Positions 20,873 through 29,887 of a stretch of 64,000 nucleotides of DNA are shown here, one piece after another. The DNA is from Actinomycetes bacterium (lineage in GTDB: Bacteria; Actinomycetota; Actinomycetes; Mycobacteriales; Mycobacteriaceae). The stretch lies in the NCBI GenBank assembly GCA_022601275.1, contig JAHZIT010000093.1, positions 43,400 through 107,399 on the forward strand, read 5' to 3'. A model generated the notes under the pieces. That model saw only the letters and a list, made by a program, of their open reading frames with translations. It was not told where the DNA came from and searched no databases. Each line of letters opens with the position of its first letter. The stretch's first letter is position 1. The translations under genes and the position numbers were made by a program.

Positions 20873-21652
20873 GTGAGCATTCGCCCACTGCATCAGTCGG
20901 TGCGCCCCAGCCCGATCTTCCTCGTCATCGTGGGGCTCACCGTGGTCGGCGGGGTCGTGGCATGGCTCTCGGCGCAGCAGATCCGGCCGCTGGCCTACCT
21001 CGGCGTCTTCGTTTTCGTCATCTTCGGGTGGCTGGTGACACTGTGTCTGCACGAGTTCGGCCACGCCTACACGGCATGGCGGTTCGGTGACCGCGACGTC
21101 GCCATACGCGGATATCTCACCCTCAATCCACTGAAGTACTCGCATCCGCTGCTGTCGCTCGGGCTGCCCGTTCTGTTCATCGCGCTGGGCGGCATCGGCC
21201 TGCCGGGCGGCGCGGTGTACGTCCAGACCGGGTTCATGACCAAGCGGCAGAAGACGCTGGTCAGCTTGGCCGGCCCGGCAGTCAACCTCGGGTTCGCGGT
21301 GCTGCTGCTCACCCTGACCCGGCTCATGTACGACCCGGCCCACTCGGTGTTCTGGGCGGGCGTGGCATTCCTGGGCTTCCTGCAGATCACCGCGTTCCTG
21401 CTCAACATGCTGCCCATTCCTGGCCTGGACGGCTACTCCGCGCTGGAGCCACATCTCAGTGCGGAAACGCAGCGCGCGCTGCAGCCCGCCAAACAGTGGG
21501 GCTTCTTCCTGCTGTTGATCCTGCTCATCGCACCGGGCCTCAATCAGTGGTTCTTCTCTGCGGTGTACTGGCTGTTCGAACTGTCCGGAGTGCCCGCCGC
21601 GCTGTCGGCCGCCGGGGGGCAGCTGACCCGGTTCTGGTCGGCCTGGTTTTGA
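20873..21652 (+). CDS. Site-2 protease family membrane metalloprotease
   Basis: A 259-residue multi-pass protein of the M50/S2P type. The zinc motif HEFGH is in LCLHEFGHAYTAW (about residue 60) and the second metal motif is NMLPIPGLDG (about 180). Five or six membrane helices. Such proteases cut membrane-embedded substrates, often anti-sigma factors, but there is no PDZ domain and no anti-sigma factor near, so the substrate is open. GTG start at 20873. Corresponds in position to Rv0359 of M. tuberculosis. Confidence 0.92.
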   Translation: MSIRPLHQSVRPSPIFLVIVGLTVVGGVVAWLSAQQIRPLAYLGVFVFVIFGWLVTLCLHEFGHAYTAWRFGDRDVAIRGYLTLNPLKYSHPLLSLGLPVLFIALGGIGLPGGAVYVQTGFMTKRQKTLVSLAGPAVNLGFAVLLLTLTRLMYDPAHSVFWAGVAFLGFLQITAFLLNMLPIPGLDGYSALEPHLSAETQRALQPAKQWGFFLLLILLIAPGLNQWFFSAVYWLFELSGVPAALSAAGGQLTRFWSAWF

Positions 21653-21663
21653 GCCACCGGGAT

Positions 21664-21699
21664 GGTCCAGCTAGCGGTCCAACTGGCGGTCCAGATAGC
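21664..21699. repeat. Three imperfect 12-bp tandem repeats after the protease stop
   Basis: GGTCCAGCTAGC, GGTCCAACTGGC and GGTCCAGATAGC follow one another 12 bases after the stop codon. Confidence 0.75.
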
Positions 21700-21730
21700 T
21701 CAAGTGCGCCAGCCGGCCGGTGGTAGCCGG

Positions 21731-22879
21731 CTATTGGTATATCGCGCCGGCGACGGCGCGCTTCTGCGCCCTGAGCCGTTGCACGATGCCCGGAGCGAAG
21801 CCTGCACCAGTGGGGCGTTCGGGCACCTTGTCAAGATCTTCGGCCAGTGTCCAGCCTGAACCCAGCTCGATCAGGGATCGGTGCTTGGCGGCGTAGTAGT
21901 CCGGACTGATCGAGATCGCCACACCCGACGCGCCCGCCGCAGCGGCAATCATGTGCGGGTGAAATCGGGTCGAGATCCACGTCTGCCCAGCGGACACCGG
22001 AAGGCCATTGGCCCAGACATCGACGAACGGGTAGAACCGCGCCCCGGGCATTTCGTGCTCGATGAGCGCGTAGACCTCCCGGTCGACCCGCGGTATTCCC
22101 TCGACCACGCAGACCTGCTCCGGGGGCACTGCCCAGGCGCGCAACATTGCCAGCGTCGCGCCGGCGATCGAGCCATTGCCGATGTCGCTCATGTCTGACT
22201 GAAGGCAGATCATCACCGAGGGCGGCGGCGCATCCGGCCAGGCTTCCTGAGGCGTGGTGGTGCGGTGTCCCTGACCGATCGTCAGGAATGCATCGTCGAC
22301 GCCGGGGCCTACCCCGAGCAACTGAGCTGATTGCGAGTCGCGAACATCGACGACATCGAATCGGTCAGCCAGCGCTGCCAGTAGCGGGCCTGCACCCGGC
22401 GGCTGCGGGGTCAGCCCATGGCCCGACATTGCCGCCCTGGCCCCCGAATGCCGGGCAGCCGCAGCAGCCCCCGCCAGCAGCCCGACGTGCCGCGGCCATA
22501 CGGCATTGACGTACCCACCGCCGAGGACATGCACCACTTGGGGGCGGTGCAGCGCCACAATGCCCTGATGCCAGCGGGGTGCCATCCCAGGATTGGCGAT
22601 GGCATTCTGCACCCAGGACGCAACCTCCCACGGATCGTCGGATGGGGCCTCCCAACACAGTCGCCACAGCGTGTCGACGAAACGCACCCGCGGATGCGCG
22701 TGCCCGAAGAGCAACTGGCTCGGCCCCGGCGAGTGGGTGTCGACCCACACCTCGGCGTTGGGTGCTACCTCACCGAGGTGCCGCAACCACCCGTCCAGGA
22801 TGAGTTCGTCGCCGAAATTCGGGAAACCTGCGGTGGCAACCAGGTAGTACACGGGGGACTCCCGGCTTTCGCCCATCAC
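21731..22879 (-). CDS. Polysaccharide pyruvyl transferase family protein
   Basis: A 382-residue protein of the CsaB/PssM family, which adds pyruvate ketals to sugars of cell-surface polymers. Typical traits: NFGDELILDGWLRHL at the N-terminus, HVLGGGYVNAVWP, VRDSQSAQLLGV, VCLQSD-like ICLQSDMSD and the late STRFHPHMIAAAAG with its conserved His. No signal or membrane segment. The start may be the first or second of two adjacent ATGs. It is divergent from the CDF exporter with a 70-base spacer and breaks the Rv0359-Rv0360c order, so it is an insertion relative to M. tuberculosis. Confidence 0.88.
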   Translation of the reverse strand: MMGESRESPVYYLVATAGFPNFGDELILDGWLRHLGEVAPNAEVWVDTHSPGPSQLLFGHAHPRVRFVDTLWRLCWEAPSDDPWEVASWVQNAIANPGMAPRWHQGIVALHRPQVVHVLGGGYVNAVWPRHVGLLAGAAAAARHSGARAAMSGHGLTPQPPGAGPLLAALADRFDVVDVRDSQSAQLLGVGPGVDDAFLTIGQGHRTTTPQEAWPDAPPPSVMICLQSDMSDIGNGSIAGATLAMLRAWAVPPEQVCVVEGIPRVDREVYALIEHEMPGARFYPFVDVWANGLPVSAGQTWISTRFHPHMIAAAAGASGVAISISPDYYAAKHRSLIELGSGWTLAEDLDKVPERPTGAGFAPGIVQRLRAQKRAVAGAIYQ

Positions 22880-22928
22880 GCGATGCTACCGAGCGCCACG
22901 CGGCCCAACGCCTTGCCATACATGCAAC

Positions 22929-22938
22929 TATGCGCATA
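22929..22938. promoter_or_regulatory. Palindrome TATGCGCATA in the divergent pyruvyl transferase/CDF spacer
   Basis: A perfect 10-bp palindrome in an unusually AT-rich stretch, 10 bases before the CDF start. Position and AT-richness suit an ArsR/SmtB-type metal-sensor operator, but no such regulator is encoded here. Confidence 0.35.
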
Positions 22939-22948
22939 TATTTCAGCC

Positions 22949-23845
22949 ATGGGTGCGGGACACAATCACGGGAATTCGGACACCCGCGTTTCGCGCATGC
23001 TCATCGCGGCGGGAATCCTGTCCATCTTCTTCATCGTCGAGTTGACCACCGCGCTGGCGATCAATTCCATCGCGCTGTTGGCCGACGCGGGCCACATGCT
23101 GACCGACCTGGTGGCCATGTTCATGGGCCTGACCGCGGTGCTGATGGCCCGGCGCGGCAGCGCGTCGCCTTCGAGGACCTACGGGTGGCACCGCGCCGAA
23201 GTGTTCACCGCAGTGGCCAACGCGGTGCTTCTGCTCGGGGTGGCGGGCTTCATCCTGTACGAGGCATTCCAACGGCTTGGGGACGCCCCCGACGTCCCCG
23301 GAGTCCCGCTGATCGTCGTTGCACTGGCGGGGCTGCTCGCCAACGCTGTGGTCGTGCTCCTGCTGCGTTCGGACGCCAAGACCAGCCTCGCCGTCAAGGG
23401 CGCCTACATGGAGGTCATCGCCGACACCCTCGGCAGCGTCGGAGTGCTGATCGCGGGCATCGTCACGGTCACCACAGGGTGGCCCTACGCCGACGTCGTG
23501 GTCGCCGTACTGGTGGCGCTGTGGGTGCTCCCCCGGGCCATCTCGCTGGCCCGGACCGCACTGCGAATCCTGTCCGAGACGTCACCGAGCCATATCGACG
23601 TCGAAGAGCTGCGCACCGCGCTGAGTGCCGTCGACGGCGTCACCGAAGTTCACGACCTTCACGTCTGGACCCTGGTGCCGGGCAAGGACATGGTCACAGC
23701 GCATCTGACCAGCAGACGAAACTCAGCCCTCGTGCTCGACGACGCCCGGACAGTGCTCACCGCGCGCGGCCTCGACCACTCGACGGTTCAGGTGGAGCCA
23801 CCGGACTCGGCCACCGACTGCGAATGTGAAAGCGACAGGCGGTAG
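22949..23845 (+). CDS. Cation diffusion facilitator (zinc/cadmium-type exporter)
   Basis: A 298-residue CDF antiporter with six helices, an N-terminal GHNHG and a C-terminal cytosolic domain (ITEVHDLHVWTL-like VTEVHDLHVWTLVPGK). Metal site residues in helix 2 are in LADAGHMLTD (His/Asp). In helix 5 the HxxxD pair is ExxxD (EVIAD), a variation also met in some actinobacterial members. The tail ends with Cys residues (DCECESD) that may bind metal. The track ORF starts too early; ATG 22949 gives the usual N-terminus. Confidence 0.9.
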   Translation: MGAGHNHGNSDTRVSRMLIAAGILSIFFIVELTTALAINSIALLADAGHMLTDLVAMFMGLTAVLMARRGSASPSRTYGWHRAEVFTAVANAVLLLGVAGFILYEAFQRLGDAPDVPGVPLIVVALAGLLANAVVVLLLRSDAKTSLAVKGAYMEVIADTLGSVGVLIAGIVTVTTGWPYADVVVAVLVALWVLPRAISLARTALRILSETSPSHIDVEELRTALSAVDGVTEVHDLHVWTLVPGKDMVTAHLTSRRNSALVLDDARTVLTARGLDHSTVQVEPPDSATDCECESDRR

Positions 23846-23855
23846 CGGGCAGCTG

Positions 23856-24272
23856 TCAGGACAGACCGAGTTCCGCCCGCGCGGACGGATCACAGTCGTC
23901 GAGCAAATCGAGGCACCGCTGAAATTCCGGGGTCTCGCCGATCGTTTCGGCGGCTCGTGCCAGCGCCGCAACGCATCGCAGAAAGCCCTGGTTGGGCCTG
24001 TGGGAGAAGGGCACTGGACCGAAACCTTTCCAGCCGCTGCGCCGCAGTTGATCGAGCCCACGGTGGTAACCGGTGCGGGCGTAGGCGTAGGCAGTGACCG
24101 CCTGGTCGTGGTCAAGGGCATCTTCGGCGAGCAACGCCCACGCGATAGAGGCCGACGGACGTGCCGCAGCCACGGTGGCAGGGTTGTCCGCAGCGGCTAG
24201 TTCCGCCTCTGTGGCGGGATCACCGGGCAGCAACACCGGTTCCGGTCCGAGGAGATCGCCCATCCGAGTCAT
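23856..24272 (-). CDS. DUF3151 family protein
   Basis: A 138-residue actinobacterial protein, mostly helical (WALLAEDALDHDQAVTAYAYARTGYHRGLDQLR), with the family block GWKGFGPVPFSHRPNQGFLR. It resembles a TPR-like fold. Function unknown. Corresponds in position to Rv0360c. Convergent with the CDF gene. Confidence 0.88.
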   Translation of the reverse strand: MTRMGDLLGPEPVLLPGDPATEAELAAADNPATVAAARPSASIAWALLAEDALDHDQAVTAYAYARTGYHRGLDQLRRSGWKGFGPVPFSHRPNQGFLRCVAALARAAETIGETPEFQRCLDLLDDCDPSARAELGLS

Positions 24273-24280
24273 GAGCCCAT

Positions 24281-24320
24281 TGTGCCGGGTGGACTCTGGC
24301 GGTGCCGGGCGGACTCTGGC
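24281..24320. repeat. 20-bp imperfect tandem duplication
   Basis: Two copies of TGCCGGGYGGACTCTGGC-type sequence lie just upstream of the DUF3151 start, with two mismatches. Confidence 0.75.
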
Positions 24321-24383
24321 GTGCGGCCGTGGGCGCCCGTCTCCGCGGATGGCTAAGCTTCCGCCGTAGCGTCTGTGGCGACG

Positions 24384-24421
24384 GACGCCGTCGTTGGGTT
24401 AGGACGCCGTCGTCGGGTTAG
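24384..24421. repeat. 19-bp tandem duplication before the 24445 gene
   Basis: GACGCCGTCGTTGGGTTAG and the same with one change, head to tail, ending 23 bases before the start codon and thus within the promoter or leader. Confidence 0.85.
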
Positions 24422-24444
24422 GACCGGAAAGGATTTGAGCAGGG

Positions 24445-25218
24445 ATGTCGCACCCCACAGGGCCTGGCCAGCCCGACGAGAACACCGGCGAATCGACCGA
24501 CGAAACGGCTGAAACCCCAGGCTCTGACCACGAACCGGCCACCGAGGTCATGGCGCCGGCCGACCCGGCCGAGGATCAGGCCGAACAACCCGGGGAACGG
24601 CGGTTCACCGCACCGTCTGGATTCGACGCGGGATCAACCCAGATCATCGACCAGCCCGCGGATCCAGCCACCGAAGTGTTCTCGTCGACCGAGGGCGGCC
24701 AGCCCGGCGAGCAGCAGCCCGTTCCCCCCCAACTGATTCCGCCCCGTGGTGACGCGCCGCAGCAGCCGAAGAAGAAACGCAGCTGGGCATGGGTGGCGGC
24801 CATCGTGGCCGTAGTCGCCGCGCTGGCGGCCATCGCGGTTCTCGGCACGATCCTGCTGACCCGCGCGGCCACCCCCAAGGTGTCCCAGGAGGAAATGGTC
24901 CGGGCCACGATTCAGGACTTCGACATCGCCGTGCAGAACGGCGACCTGTCGACACTGCGCAGCATCACCTGCGGGACCACCCGGGACAACTACGTCCGCT
25001 ACAACGAAAAAGCCTGGGCTGAAACACACTCGCGGGTGGCTGCCGCCAAGCAGTACCCAGTGGTCGCCAGCATCGATCAGGTGGTGGTCAACGGCGATCA
25101 CGCTGAGGCGAATGTGACGACCTTCATGGCGTATGCGCCGCAGACCCGCTCGACGCGAAGCTTCGATCTAGAGTTCCGCGACGACCAGTGGAAGATCTGC
25201 CAGGCACCGGCCAGTTAG
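24445..25218 (+). CDS. Single-pass membrane protein with acidic cytosolic region
   Basis: A 257-residue protein: residues 1-108 are acidic and Pro-rich without structure, residues about 112-137 form a membrane helix after a KKKR stop (WAWVAAIVAVVAALAAIAVL), and the last 115 residues are an outside domain with cysteines in SITCGTTR and WKICQAPAS. The outside domain resembles the one at 10352 and DUF4878/lumazine-binding-like folds. The best positional match is Rv0361. It ends convergently with fba, overlapping by 4 bases. Confidence 0.82.
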   Translation: MSHPTGPGQPDENTGESTDETAETPGSDHEPATEVMAPADPAEDQAEQPGERRFTAPSGFDAGSTQIIDQPADPATEVFSSTEGGQPGEQQPVPPQLIPPRGDAPQQPKKKRSWAWVAAIVAVVAALAAIAVLGTILLTRAATPKVSQEEMVRATIQDFDIAVQNGDLSTLRSITCGTTRDNYVRYNEKAWAETHSRVAAAKQYPVVASIDQVVVNGDHAEANVTTFMAYAPQTRSTRSFDLEFRDDQWKICQAPAS

Positions 25219-26249
25219 CCGGTCACGCTCCGGCCCGCGCTGTGCAGGTCGTTGCATGCCTCGATGACCCGGTCGACCATGCCGGCCTCGGCTTTCTTCA
25301 GGTAGCTGCGCGGGTCGTAGGCCTTCTTGTTACCCACCTCACCGTCAATCTTGAGCACTCCGTCGTAGTTGGAGAAGAAATGGCCGGCGATCTGCCGGCT
25401 GAACGCGTACTGCATATCGGTGTCGACGTTCATCTTGACCACGCCATACTTCAGGGAGTCCTCGATCTCGGACTTCAATGACCCGGAACCGCCGTGGAAA
25501 ACGAAGTCGAACGGCTGAGAACCCTCCGGCAGGCCCAGCTGCGCCGAGGCCACCTTCTGCCCCTCGGCGAGGACCTCAGGTTTGAGCACCACATTGCCCG
25601 GCTTGTAGACACCGTGGACATTGCCGAACGTCGCGGCCAGCAGGTACTTGCCGTGTTCACCGGCGCCCAGGGCGGTGATGGTCTTCTCGAAGTCCTCGGC
25701 ACTTGTGTACAGCTTGTCGTTGATCTCGGCCTCGACGCCGTCCTCCTCGCCGCCGACCACCCCGATCTCGATCTCCAGGATGATCTTGGCGGCCGCGGCC
25801 AGCTTCAGCAGCTCCTGAGCAATCTCGAGATTCTCGTCGATCGGAACGGCCGAGCCGTCCCACATGTGAGACTGGAACAACGGATTGTGGCCATTGGCCA
25901 CTCTTTCCGAGGAGATCGCCAGCAGCGGCCGGACATAGCCGTCCAATTTGTCCTTCGGGCAATGGTCGGTGTGCAGCGCGACAGTGACCGGGTACTTCTC
26001 GGCGACGATATGAGCGAATTCGGCCAGGGCCACCGCGCCGGTGACCATATCCTTGACGCCGAGACCGGAGCCGAACTCCGCGCCACCGGTGGAGAACTGA
26101 ATGATGCCATCACTGCCCGCATCAGCGAAGCCCTTGAGCGCCGCGTTGATGGTCTCCGAGGACGTGCAGTTGACCGCCGGGAAGGCAAAGGAGTGCTCCT
26201 TGGCGCGACTCAGCATCTCGGCGTAGACCTCGGGCGTGGCGATGGGCAT
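25215..26249 (-). CDS. fba: Class II fructose-bisphosphate aldolase
   Basis: Zinc enzyme splitting fructose 1,6-bisphosphate in glycolysis and running the reverse step in gluconeogenesis. The 344 residues match the mycobacterial form: FPAVNCTSSETINAAL, the zinc/catalytic stretch HTDHCPKDK, EIEIGVVGGEEDG, FHGGSGS for phosphate binding and VKMNVDTDMQYAF. In M. tuberculosis an mgtE gene lies between this gene and the Rv0361 homologue; here it is absent and the two genes touch. Confidence 0.97.
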   Translation of the reverse strand: MPIATPEVYAEMLSRAKEHSFAFPAVNCTSSETINAALKGFADAGSDGIIQFSTGGAEFGSGLGVKDMVTGAVALAEFAHIVAEKYPVTVALHTDHCPKDKLDGYVRPLLAISSERVANGHNPLFQSHMWDGSAVPIDENLEIAQELLKLAAAAKIILEIEIGVVGGEEDGVEAEINDKLYTSAEDFEKTITALGAGEHGKYLLAATFGNVHGVYKPGNVVLKPEVLAEGQKVASAQLGLPEGSQPFDFVFHGGSGSLKSEIEDSLKYGVVKMNVDTDMQYAFSRQIAGHFFSNYDGVLKIDGEVGNKKAYDPRSYLKKAEAGMVDRVIEACNDLHSAGRSVTG

Positions 26250-26393
26250 AACTGGTTCCTCTCGGCTGTCCTGGCTTTACCGGCAGTATCTCAAGAACGA
26301 TCCATCCTCACACGGTCAACGCCATTCGGCGCCGTGCGCGACCTTCGTCGACCGCAGCATAGGCCTCGCCGCATTTTCCGAGGACGTCGGCGA

Positions 26394-27311
26394 TCAGTCG
26401 AAGTCTGTCTGCTCCTCGGATATTCCCAGCCGGCGTTCAACGAGGATCAGTCCCGCGACCGCCAGAACTCCGGCGACGAACAACAGCAGCACCATGGAGA
26501 TGTCGGCGGCCGGGGCGAGCAGGTCGCGGTCCGGGGATTGCCAGGGCCAGAGCGCCCGAAGAGACCCCACCATGAGCCCCGTGATGACGACGAGAGTGGT
26601 GCGAGCCCGGTTCGCGAGTAGCCACCTCAACAGCGTGACGAACGATGCGAGGCCAAGGGCCGCGCCGAGTCCGAAGAGTGCGATGTAGCCGAGCTCGCGG
26701 TTATTGACGGCGCTTATGGTCGCCTCGTACATGCCGACGGATAGCAGCAGGAATGAACCGGAGACTCCGGGCAACACCAGCGCGCAGATCGCTACGGCCG
26801 CAGCCAGGACGATAACGATCGGGCCCGGGTCAGCGATATTTGCCGGCGGCACACCCGTGAGCCAGAACAGGAAGACCGCGGCCACCAGCCCGACGGCGAG
26901 GTCCTTCGCGGGCCAGCCGCCCGGCGCGGTGCGGATCACCATGTGCGCCGGCACGTACACACCTGCGAGCACAAGTCCGAAGAACAACGCCCGCATCTGC
27001 ACCGGATGCGCCTCGAGCAGCGGCTCGAGGAATCGCGCCCCCAGAATCAGCGCGATGACCATGCCGATCGCCACCGGGATCAGGATTCGCCAAGGCAGAC
27101 TACGGAACGTGGACACGGCGGTGCGCGCGGATGCTTTCCCGGTACCGAGGCCGACCAGTTGCCGCAGGGAGAGCACTACATTGGCGATCGCGTTGATCAG
27201 GGTCTCGTAGAGGCCGACGATCAGTGCGACCGTTCCGCCACTCACGCCGGGGATGACCTCGGCAACGCCCATGAGTGCACCACGGATCAGGTTGGTGACA
27301 GTTCGAAGCAC
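26394..27311 (-). CDS. DUF368 polyprenyl-phosphate translocase-like membrane protein
   Basis: A 305-residue protein with about eight helices. The start RGALMGVAEVIPGVSGGTVALI and the later ALVLPGVSGSFLLLSVGMYE are the duplicated PGxSG motifs of the DUF368 family. Members of this family (PopT) were recently linked to recycling undecaprenyl phosphate across the membrane. The DedA gene next door belongs to the other family given that role, so the divergent pair may share a job in lipid-carrier recycling (inference). Confidence 0.88.
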   Translation of the reverse strand: MLRTVTNLIRGALMGVAEVIPGVSGGTVALIVGLYETLINAIANVVLSLRQLVGLGTGKASARTAVSTFRSLPWRILIPVAIGMVIALILGARFLEPLLEAHPVQMRALFFGLVLAGVYVPAHMVIRTAPGGWPAKDLAVGLVAAVFLFWLTGVPPANIADPGPIVIVLAAAVAICALVLPGVSGSFLLLSVGMYEATISAVNNRELGYIALFGLGAALGLASFVTLLRWLLANRARTTLVVITGLMVGSLRALWPWQSPDRDLLAPAADISMVLLLFVAGVLAVAGLILVERRLGISEEQTDFD

Positions 27312-27424
27312 GCGATCACGCTAACGGTTGTGGCCGCGATTATGCGGGACGGTTGTGGATGACGTTCTGGGTGACGTTGTGGAGCCGTTCCTGAGCGCCC
27401 TATACGCCGGTAGCCTTGCACCCC

Positions 27425-28120
27425 GTGACGGTCGACCAACTCGCGCTGATGCCCGACTCCATGGACCCGATCAACCTCCTCGGCTACTTCGGCACCTGGG
27501 CGCTGATCGGTGTGCTCGTGGTCGTGTTCGTCGAATCAGGGGTGCTGTTTCCGATCCTGCCCGGAGACTCGCTGCTGTTCGTGTCGGGGATGCTCGCTGC
27601 CGGCACCGCCGCAGCGGCTCATGACGGGACGGTCCAAGCCAACTTCGCGCTCTGGCAGCTGCTGGTGTTCATCCCGATCGCCGCGGTGCTCGGAGGCCAG
27701 GTCGGCTACTGGACTGGACGCAAAGTCGGTACCGCCATGTTCAAGCCCAACGCGCGATTTCTTAAGCAGCGGTACCTCGACGAAGCACATCTGTTCTTCG
27801 AGCAACGCGGGCCGTTCGCCATCGTGATCGCGCGGTTCGTGCCGGTCGTGCGCACCCTGGCCCCTATCACCGCCGGCGCCGCGAAGATGAATTACAGCGT
27901 CTTTACGCTGTACAACGCCGTCGGGGCCACGGTGTGGGGTGTCGGCCTGACGCTGCTCGGGTACTGGCTGGGCCGATTCGAGATCGTCCAGAGTCTGCTA
28001 GAGCCCTTCATCATCGGGATCGTCATTCTGTCGGTCCTGCCGATGGCATACGAGTGGTACAAGCGTCGGAAAGCCGCTCCGAAGACCGAAGGGGCCGCCG
28101 AAGCCGAGCCGACGGCCTGA
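27425..28120 (+). CDS. DedA family membrane protein
   Basis: A 231-residue SNARE-associated/DedA protein. Key family parts are visible: FVESGVLFPILPGDSLLF, the re-entrant stretch VLGGQVGYWTGRKVG, and RFVPVVRTLAPITAGAAKMNY (the R-F-x-P-x-x-R motif). DedA proteins move polyprenyl phosphate or other phospholipids between leaflets. The start is GTG 27425, with TTG 27416 possible. Corresponds in position to Rv0364. Confidence 0.93.
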   Translation: MTVDQLALMPDSMDPINLLGYFGTWALIGVLVVVFVESGVLFPILPGDSLLFVSGMLAAGTAAAAHDGTVQANFALWQLLVFIPIAAVLGGQVGYWTGRKVGTAMFKPNARFLKQRYLDEAHLFFEQRGPFAIVIARFVPVVRTLAPITAGAAKMNYSVFTLYNAVGATVWGVGLTLLGYWLGRFEIVQSLLEPFIIGIVILSVLPMAYEWYKRRKAAPKTEGAAEAEPTA

Positions 28121-28130
28121 ATAGTCGGCC

Positions 28131-29252
28131 TCAATCGCCCGCGGCACCTGATTCGTCACTGGCGACATATGCGGCTTCCATCAACATCCAACCGGCCAAC
28201 TGCACCGATAGATCGCGCTCTGGGATCTGTGAGGAATTGACCGCTCCCTCGATGAACTGGGCCTCCTGGGTATCGGCCGTCGGTAGTTCGGCGACCCGGT
28301 CCCAGAATGCGCTGAACAACGGCAGATCCTCAGCAGTCTGGCGGTTGTCCCAGGCAGCCCGCGCCGACGCGATCACCACCGATCGCGCGGTCTGACGAGC
28401 CTGCTCGTCCCGGGGCCCGCGCCCGGGCAGCGTGGTGGCCACCAGAGCCAGATAGCGCGCCAGAATCCCGTTGAACAATCCGCCGTCACCGCCGCCGGCG
28501 CCCTTGATCACACCGTCGGGCGCCATCTCCTCGGCAACCGCAGCCACCAGCCGGTGCACCCGTTCGGCATGTTCGGCATCCTCGGTGCGTACGGCGAGTT
28601 CGGTTTCCAGTCCCAGCACTACCCCCTGGCAGTACGTGTACTGCGCCCGGACCAACGAGCCGGCCTTGATGCCGTCGAAAACCAGATGGGTCTCCGGGTC
28701 TATCAGCAACTCGTCGATCCAATCGGCCATCTGTTGCGCTCGGCGCAATCGGTCCTCGTGACGGGCGAGGAAGATGCCGGCAGGCCCATTTGCCGGTGCG
28801 TTGAAGAACTGATCCTGCTTACGCCAGGGGATTCCGCCACCGTCCTCGGGCACCCACGCGTTGAGGAACTGCCCGGCCAGCTTCTCCAGTGCCTTCGGGC
28901 GTCCCACTCCGGTGAGCCGGCCCGAGCGCTCCAGCGCCAGGGCCAACCACGCCATATCGTCGTAGTAGTCGTTGCCCCAGGACCCGAAGTTACGCAGGCG
29001 GTGTCCCCGAATCTGCCGGGCGATCGACTTCAGACGCTCGGGTTGGGGGTCACGCAGCTGCGCATCCACCAGGTTGTCCAGCAGGTGCGCCTGCCACCAG
29101 TAGTGCCAGGTCGCGAACCTCCGGTGCTGCCGAGCCGCAGGCCAGGCGACTACGCCTAGCTGCGTGCCCGGTATGCCCCAGAGCCGCTTGAGATGCCGCT
29201 TGGTGATCGCGGCTTCCGCGCTGGCGGCGCGGTTGGCCCACAACTGATCCAT
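28131..29252 (-). CDS. Glycoside hydrolase family 76 protein
   Basis: A 373-residue (alpha/alpha)6-barrel protein of the alpha-1,6-mannanase family. The catalytic Asp-Asp pair is in NDYYDDMAWLALAL (about residue 120); GGGIPWRK and YTYCQGVVLGLETEL are further family blocks. No signal peptide, so a cytosolic role is implied, perhaps on mannan or lipomannan precursors (inference). Positional match to Rv0365c. Convergent with dedA, 10 bases apart. Confidence 0.88.
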   Translation of the reverse strand: MDQLWANRAASAEAAITKRHLKRLWGIPGTQLGVVAWPAARQHRRFATWHYWWQAHLLDNLVDAQLRDPQPERLKSIARQIRGHRLRNFGSWGNDYYDDMAWLALALERSGRLTGVGRPKALEKLAGQFLNAWVPEDGGGIPWRKQDQFFNAPANGPAGIFLARHEDRLRRAQQMADWIDELLIDPETHLVFDGIKAGSLVRAQYTYCQGVVLGLETELAVRTEDAEHAERVHRLVAAVAEEMAPDGVIKGAGGGDGGLFNGILARYLALVATTLPGRGPRDEQARQTARSVVIASARAAWDNRQTAEDLPLFSAFWDRVAELPTADTQEAQFIEGAVNSSQIPERDLSVQLAGWMLMEAAYVASDESGAAGD

Positions 29253-29307
29253 GACACTGATCCTGCCCTAAACGGGCGCGTGCCGGGGAGGCAGCCGCAG
29301 AAAGTGA

Positions 29308-29325
29308 TGAGACATTTCTGTTTCA
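29308..29325. promoter_or_regulatory. Inverted repeat in front of the TetR gene
   Basis: TGAGACA-TTTC-TGTTTCA, arms matching at 6 of 7 positions, sits 19 bases before the TetR start. It is the natural candidate operator for self-regulation of the TetR/MFS pair. Confidence 0.5.
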
Positions 29326-29344
29326 CATGAGCTATAGTCGTTGC

Positions 29345-29887
29345 ATGTCAGCCACTCGCGACCAGCTACTGCGTGCCGCGGCGGACTTTCTCGGCCGGCG
29401 TCCGAACGCCACGCAGGACGAGATCGCCGCCGCAGTCGGGGTCAGCCGAGCAACGCTGCACCGGCACTTCTCCGGTCGACTCGCGCTGACCGAGGCCCTG
29501 GAAGACCTTGCCATCAACGAGATGCGCAAAGTACTGGCAAGTGTTCAGCTACAAGAGGGTTCGGCCACTGACGCCCTGCGTCGCCTGGTCTCGGCATGTC
29601 AGCCGGTCTCGCCCTACTTGGCGTTGCTGTACAGCCAGAGCCAGGAACTCGACGCCGACAACACGCAGGACGCGTGGTTGGAGGTCGACACTGAGATCAC
29701 ATCGCTGTTCCAGCGCGGACAGCGCGACGGAGAATTCCGGCCCGACCTCACCGCAGCCTGGCTCACCGAAGTGTTCTACAGCCTGGTCGCCGGGACCGCA
29801 TGGGCCATCCGCGCCGGCCGTGTCGCCGGCCTCGATTTCGACCGACTCATCACCGACCTGATGCTCAACGGAGTACACACCTCATGA
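29345..29887 (+). CDS. TetR-family transcriptional regulator
   Basis: A 180-residue regulator: N-terminal helix-turn-helix (ATQDEIAAAVGVSRATLHRHF, residues about 20-40) and an all-helical ligand domain. ATG 29345 is preferred over 29327 because it matches the usual short lead before the first helix. Its stop overlaps the start of the MFS gene (ATGA), so the two are co-translated and the regulator most likely represses the transporter until a drug-like ligand binds. Confidence 0.9.
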   Translation: MSATRDQLLRAAADFLGRRPNATQDEIAAAVGVSRATLHRHFSGRLALTEALEDLAINEMRKVLASVQLQEGSATDALRRLVSACQPVSPYLALLYSQSQELDADNTQDAWLEVDTEITSLFQRGQRDGEFRPDLTAAWLTEVFYSLVAGTAWAIRAGRVAGLDFDRLITDLMLNGVHTS

